DNA from: Phycisphaerales bacterium
GTDB lineage: Bacteria; Planctomycetota; Phycisphaerae; Phycisphaerales; SM1A02
DNA length: 64,000 nucleotides
Reading direction: 5' to 3'
Assembly: GCA_029245245.1 (NCBI GenBank)
Contig: JAQWPT010000011.1
Coordinates: forward strand, 231,874-295,873
Part shown: one piece after another, positions 60,415 through 64,000 of the stretch
Numbering within the stretch: the first letter of the stretch is position 1
Layout of the letters: each line of letters starts with the position of its first letter
Program-made: the position numbers and the translations under genes
The notes under the pieces: generated by a model
Seen by the model: the letters and a program-made list of their open reading frames with translations, nothing else
What the model was told of the DNA's origin: nothing
The model's database searches: none

Positions 60415-61485
60415 GTGTTCGTGATCCGAAACGTGCACATGGAAGACATGCCCGACCTGCTCCGGATGGGCAAGACGGTGCACTCCAACAACCTGCCGAC
60501 CAACGAGCGGTCCATGGAGAAGATCATCGAGCGGGCCCAGAGCAGCTTCGCCGGTGAGACCTCGCTGGAGGATCGATTCTTCACCTTCGTGCTCATGGAC
60601 ACCGGCACCGGCAACGGCGGCCGGGTGGCGGGCACGTCGGCCATCATCGCCCGGCGGGGCACGCCGGAATTTCCGCGGCTCTACCTGAAGGTCCGTCGCC
60701 ACCAGCACTACTCCAGCGACCTGCAGTCCGGACAGGTGCAGTTGACCGTTCAACTCTGCCAGGACACCGAGGGCGTCACCGAGGTCGGCGGCCTCGTGCT
60801 GGCTCCGGCCTACCGCGGCAACGACCAGCGACTGGGCTCCTTCCTGAGCCGGTCGCGCTTCGGTTTCATCGGGCAGCACCCGGACCTGTTCATGGATGAT
60901 GTCGTGGCCGAGGTCATGGGCGTACTCACGCCCGACGGGCGGACCAAGCTCTGGGATCACCTGGGGCGGCGCTTCATCAACCTGTCCTACGAGGAGGCGG
61001 ATGTCTTCAGTCGCACCTCCAAGGAATTCATCACCTCGCTGTTTCCCAGCGGGGAGATCCACACCTCGCTGCTGCCGGCGGAGGCCCGCAAGCTCATCGG
61101 CGCCACCAGCGACGATGCGGTCCCGGCTCTGCGCATGCTCGAGCGGCTCGGATTCCAGCAGGTCGACGAGGTCGACCCCTTCGACGGCGGTCCGTACCTG
61201 AAGGCGCGGCGGGACGAGATTTCGCTGGTCAAGGCGGCGCAGACGGTCCCCCTGGCCGGAGCCAGGAAACTTACCGGCGGCGAGGGATTCGCCAGTCGCA
61301 GCAACGGTGGGCAGTACCGCTGCGTGCGCTGCTGCTGTGCACTCGAAGACGGGGCCCTGTGGCTCCCGGCCGAGGCCATTGATCGACTGGAAGCGAGCAT
61401 CGGTGACGAGATCGGGTACACGCCTGAGATCACGCGGGTCCGTGGTACGCTCGGTTCCCAGGAAAACGATTCCGTACACACCTGA
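60415..61485 (+). CDS. astA: arginine N-succinyltransferase
   Basis: AstA transfers succinyl from succinyl-CoA to arginine, the first step of the AST catabolic pathway. The 356-residue product has the family segments IRNVHMEDMPDLLRMGKTVH, SLEDRFFTFVL, GGLVLAPAYRGNDQRLG, then SFLSRSRFGFIG and a long C-terminal half. GGAGG seven bases before the GTG start fits. Neither astB, astD nor astE is in the window. It is tightly linked to the preceding aminotransferase gene. Confidence 0.88.
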   Translation: MFVIRNVHMEDMPDLLRMGKTVHSNNLPTNERSMEKIIERAQSSFAGETSLEDRFFTFVLMDTGTGNGGRVAGTSAIIARRGTPEFPRLYLKVRRHQHYSSDLQSGQVQLTVQLCQDTEGVTEVGGLVLAPAYRGNDQRLGSFLSRSRFGFIGQHPDLFMDDVVAEVMGVLTPDGRTKLWDHLGRRFINLSYEEADVFSRTSKEFITSLFPSGEIHTSLLPAEARKLIGATSDDAVPALRMLERLGFQQVDEVDPFDGGPYLKARRDEISLVKAAQTVPLAGARKLTGGEGFASRSNGGQYRCVRCCCALEDGALWLPAEAIDRLEASIGDEIGYTPEITRVRGTLGSQENDSVHT

Positions 61486-61501
61486 GCACCAGGGGAATGA
61501 A

Positions 61502-62377
61502 ATGCGCCTGCCAACCTGCATCGTGCTGCTGATCGCTCTTGCTGGATGCTCACCGAGCCAGGTGTTCGAGCGCACCGAGCAGCAGGTGGTTTCTGCGCCC
61601 CCGGCTGCGGTGCGTGTCGATGTCCCCAACGGGTCGGTGTCCCTGACCGTGACGCGGGCCCTGGACGCCACGGTGCATGCCATCTGGTCGACCTCGGGCA
61701 CGGATCGCACCGCGGCCGAGGTCAAGCTCATGCAGTGCTCGCTGGGCATCGACACCGACACCGGCACGCTGGAGATTCTCCCGACGATGCCTGAGAATGT
61801 TTCGGTGGCCCTGATCATCACCGTGCCCGACACCCAGGGCGTGATCATCAACACCGGCAACGGAGCGATCGACGTCAACGGGGTCTCGGGCGGCTCACTG
61901 CTCACGACGAGCAACGGGTCCATCCGCTGCGTCGACCAGGACGGCACGGTGTCGGCCAAGACCGACAACGGGGCGATCCAGGTGGTCAACGCGACCGACG
62001 CGGTCGAGGTCATTTCCCGCAACGGGTCCATCGAGATCCTGGAAGCCATGGCCTACGTGCGGGCCAAGACGAACAACGGCAGCATCGAGTTGACGGCGCA
62101 GGATGATCGTTCACCGCCGCTGTTCGCCCAGTCCGACAACGGCTCGGTCAAGGTCACGGTCGGCCCGGCCTTCCAGGGCGAGATCACCCTGTCAGCCGAC
62201 AACGGGACCACCACGGTGGAGGATCCGGGCCAGCGCCTCCGGGTCGACGCGGCCGACGGCGACGTCCGCCACCTGGTGCTTGGTGACAGCGAGCAGCGCT
62301 CGTCCATCAGTTGTCGCAACGGAACGGTGCGATTCATCATTGGAGCGGGCCCGCCCCCGGGCGACCCCGCAGGATGA
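61502..62377 (+). CDS. lipoprotein with DUF4097-like NGS(I/V) repeats
   Basis: The 291-residue product has a lipoprotein signal (IVLLIALAGC). Its repeating beta domain resembles putative-adhesin DUF4097 proteins. Asn-Gly turns recur at near-even spacing: VPNGSVSLTV, GNGAIDVN, SNGSIRCV, DNGAIQVV, RNGSIEIL, NNGSIELT, DNGSVKVT, DNGTTTVE and RNGTVRFI. This suggests a right-handed beta-helix on the outer or periplasmic face. GGGG before the ATG serves as a weak ribosome binding site. It is coupled to tilS by ATGA. Confidence 0.75.
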   Translation: MRLPTCIVLLIALAGCSPSQVFERTEQQVVSAPPAAVRVDVPNGSVSLTVTRALDATVHAIWSTSGTDRTAAEVKLMQCSLGIDTDTGTLEILPTMPENVSVALIITVPDTQGVIINTGNGAIDVNGVSGGSLLTTSNGSIRCVDQDGTVSAKTDNGAIQVVNATDAVEVISRNGSIEILEAMAYVRAKTNNGSIELTAQDDRSPPLFAQSDNGSVKVTVGPAFQGEITLSADNGTTTVEDPGQRLRVDAADGDVRHLVLGDSEQRSSISCRNGTVRFIIGAGPPPGDPAG

Positions 62378-63378
62378 ACGCGCCCGTGGACTCCATCGAG
62401 GTCAAGCGCCACTCGGTCGTCACCAGCCTGCACCGCGGGCTGGAGTCCGCCTGCGGCACGACGGCCATCGGTCCCCTGGTACTCGCCGTCAGCGGGGGAG
62501 GCGACTCCACGGCGCTGCTGCTGGCGACCTGCCGTCTGCGCGAACGAAGTGGCGTGGACATCGAGCCACAGGTGGTTCACGTGCACCACCATCTTCGAGC
62601 CGAGGCCGACGACGACGCGGCCCACGTGCGCTCGCTCTGTGATCAACTGGACATCCCATGCCACGTGCTGGACGTGCACCCGCGCCAGGGAGGGGCCGAG
62701 GCCCGGGCCCTGCGCTACGAGGCGCTGCTGGACGTGGCCCACCGCAGTTCGGCGAAGTGGATCGCCACCGCCCACCACGCCGAGGACCAGTTGGAGACGA
62801 TCATCGCGGCCCTCGGTCGCGGGGCCGGCCCCGGCGGGCTCGCGGGCATCGCGCCGTGTCGCGAACTCGGCGACGGCACCATGCTGGTGCGTCCGCTGCT
62901 GATGGAAACCAGGGCCAACCTCCAGTCGTTGTGCGAGACGGCGGGCGTGTCCTGGCGGTCGGATCCGACCAACGTCGACCCGACCACGCTGCGGGGTCGC
63001 CTGCGCCGCGACATTCTGCCGGTGCTCGAGGAACTCTGGCCGGGCGCAGCTCGCCGGGTCGCGGGCAACGCGGACATCGTCCGAGCCGCGTCGATGGCGC
63101 TGGACGCGGGGGTCGACGCGATCTTCGGGTCGGCCGCGGAGTGGCCGCGGGCGGACCTGCGTGACCTGCAGCGCGGCCTGCGCCTTGCCGGTCTGCGCCG
63201 GGGGCTGCTGCGGGCGGGCCTGGTGTCCGACGAGATCGACGGCGATACGCTGGCGGCTGCGGCCGAGGCGGTCGTGGACGGGGCCGAGCACGCCCGGGTC
63301 TTCATGTTCACCGGCGGGGTGAGCGTGGGCATCGATGCGAACCGGGTGTGGATTGACGAGGAGTACGAGGATGGCTGA
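62374..63378 (+). CDS. tilS: tRNA(Ile)-lysidine synthase
   Basis: TilS modifies the wobble cytidine of tRNA-Ile(CAU). The 334-residue product has the ATP-binding loop LAVSGGGDSTALLL, VVHVHHHLR, RALRYEAL, the HHAEDQLETI segment and RSDPTNVDPTTLRGRLRRDI. The C-terminal substrate-binding domain is short. It begins in an ATGA overlap with the lipoprotein gene. Such housekeeping/lipoprotein coupling is common in this window. Confidence 0.92.
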   Translation: MNAPVDSIEVKRHSVVTSLHRGLESACGTTAIGPLVLAVSGGGDSTALLLATCRLRERSGVDIEPQVVHVHHHLRAEADDDAAHVRSLCDQLDIPCHVLDVHPRQGGAEARALRYEALLDVAHRSSAKWIATAHHAEDQLETIIAALGRGAGPGGLAGIAPCRELGDGTMLVRPLLMETRANLQSLCETAGVSWRSDPTNVDPTTLRGRLRRDILPVLEELWPGAARRVAGNADIVRAASMALDAGVDAIFGSAAEWPRADLRDLQRGLRLAGLRRGLLRAGLVSDEIDGDTLAAAAEAVVDGAEHARVFMFTGGVSVGIDANRVWIDEEYEDG

Positions 63379-63748
63379 CGTGATGCTGGTGGGACACTGC
63401 GGTCCCGATGCGATCATGCTCAAGACGGTGGCGCAGCGGGCGCTGCCCGGGTCGAGCGTGGAACTGATCAACGACCAGGAGGCGCTGGACGCTGCCCTGG
63501 AGCGTGACGTGGTGCTGCTGGTGAACCGCGAACTCGACGGTGCGTTCCGCACCGGGCGCGGGGGGATCGACCTGATCCGTCACCTCGACGAGTCGGCTGC
63601 GACGGCGCCGATGTTGCTGGTGTCGAACTTCCCGGAAGCGCAGGTCGAGGCGGAGGCAGCGGGGGCGATGCCCGGCTTCGGCAAGAGCAACCTGTACGAC
63701 GACGACACGACGCAGCGCCTCAAGGACGCCGCGTCGCGGTACGAGTGA
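63371..63748 (+). CDS. degenerate receiver (CheY-like) domain protein
   Basis: The 125-residue protein has the alternating pattern of a response-regulator receiver (ADVMLVGHCGPDAIMLKTVA; RDVVLLVNRELDG; PMLLVSNF; GFGKSNLY). The phospho-acceptor position after the third strand reads VNREL, without the expected Asp, while the Lys near the end is kept. It probably works without phosphorylation, or is a distant structural relative. It overlaps tilS by eight bases and converges on the dockerin gene. Confidence 0.6.
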   Translation: MADVMLVGHCGPDAIMLKTVAQRALPGSSVELINDQEALDAALERDVVLLVNRELDGAFRTGRGGIDLIRHLDESAATAPMLLVSNFPEAQVEAEAAGAMPGFGKSNLYDDDTTQRLKDAASRYE

Positions 63749-63762
63749 TCGATTGAATCAAC

Positions 63763-64000
63763 TCAGGGACATGGTCCCCAGGACCCGATGACCAGCAGGA
63801 GGTCCTCAACGTTGACAATGCCGTCGCGATTGATGTCCGCAAAGCTGTCCGTATTGTTCCATTCACCGATGATGTTCAGCAGATCCGTGACGTTCACCAG
63901 CAGGTCGCCGGTGATGTCCGAAAGGCATTCGCATTCGTCGGGCACGCCGCTGGTGTCCCAGTCGTTGCTGGTGCCGTCGGCGATATCACAGACGTCGTAG
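63763..64000 (-). CDS. dockerin/EF-hand-repeat secreted protein, C-terminal part (runs off the window)
   Basis: Only the last 78 or so residues are present; the frame stays open to the window edge. It reads YDVCDIADGTSNDWDTSG-like, then VPDECECLSDITGD, LLVNVTDLLNIIGEWN and INRDGIVNVEDLLLVIGSWG, ending PCP. The two halves (GDLLVNVTDLL and RDGIVNVEDLL) are dockerin-type calcium-binding loops. Such tails end large secreted or surface proteins of Phycisphaerae. The body of the protein is outside the window. Confidence 0.85.
   Translation of the reverse strand, partial: YDVCDIADGTSNDWDTSGVPDECECLSDITGDLLVNVTDLLNIIGEWNNTDSFADINRDGIVNVEDLLLVIGSWGPCP

Noticed and set aside
59437..62049. An 870-codon minus-strand open frame opposite the aminotransferase, astA and lipoprotein genes
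   Set aside because: It crosses three well-supported genes on the other strand and has no recognisable motif or ribosome binding site.

Overview
The window reads as ordinary chromosomal sequence of a planctomycete, most likely class Phycisphaerae. The evidence is a high G+C, mostly gap-free layout; a planctomycete-type ECF sigma factor; a Ser/Thr kinase with a membrane anchor and an extracytoplasmic helical tail; an mraZ gene with no cell-wall/division cluster around it; many lipoproteins; and, at the right edge, a secreted protein with a Cys-rich VPDECEC segment and a dockerin-like calcium repeat of the kind common in Phycisphaerae. I saw no insertion sequence, prophage, CRISPR array or rRNA. 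One tRNA-Glu(UUC) gene lies near 40.0 kb.

Layout. 0-8.6 kb: a tRNA-binding-domain protein, a membrane-anchored SurA/PpiD-like protein, rpsD with its own promoter and a structured leader, a long purF-type amidotransferase, a beta-lactamase-fold/rhodanese sulfur enzyme and ahcY with a promoter-proximal palindrome. 8.7-16.3 kb: ECF sigma factor with a coupled small protein, a stand-alone atpC, scpB, then a coupled chain of DUF58 protein, transglutaminase, methyltransferase and a PilZ-like protein. 16.3-23.3 kb: pabB, ppdK, HIT protein, queuosine-precursor-type transporter, nadC, birA. 23.4-31.6 kb: an eight-gene, tightly packed operon that combines a GlmL/MutL-family ASKHA ATPase, a barrel-sandwich/KOW protein, a DUF6754 membrane protein and further membrane proteins. 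It is the best candidate here for an undescribed system. 31.6-38.2 kb: rpmF-plsX-fabH-fabD-lipoprotein-fabG-acpP-fabF, the fatty-acid initiation and elongation set. 38.2-44.7 kb: a PagL-like barrel, a nucleoside-phosphorylase-family enzyme, tRNA-Glu, aroB, and a ParA-like ATPase fused to a C-terminal glycogen-binding-type (CBM48/AMPK) domain with a coupled unknown partner. 44.8-51.4 kb: Ser/Thr kinase, DUF2752 protein, two lipoproteins, a glycosyltransferase-like protein and an amidohydrolase. 51.5-54 kb: flavin-reductase-like protein, mraZ with GTGGG boxes inside its promoter, csrA and a NifU-type scaffold. 54-64 kb: a lipoprotein, M48 peptidase, dapF, a C45-type Ntn hydrolase, class-III aminotransferase, astA, a repeat lipoprotein, tilS, a degenerate receiver protein and the truncated dockerin protein.

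A recurring regulatory theme is a TANNNT hexamer ending 6-10 bases before a start codon that lacks a Shine-Dalgarno sequence, seen at about ten genes on both strands. It suggests that leaderless transcripts are common in this organism. Other genes have good Shine-Dalgarno sequences and conventional -35/-10 promoters (rpsD, ahcY, rpmF, acpP, mraZ). All functions are inferred from reading the sequence; no database search was run.
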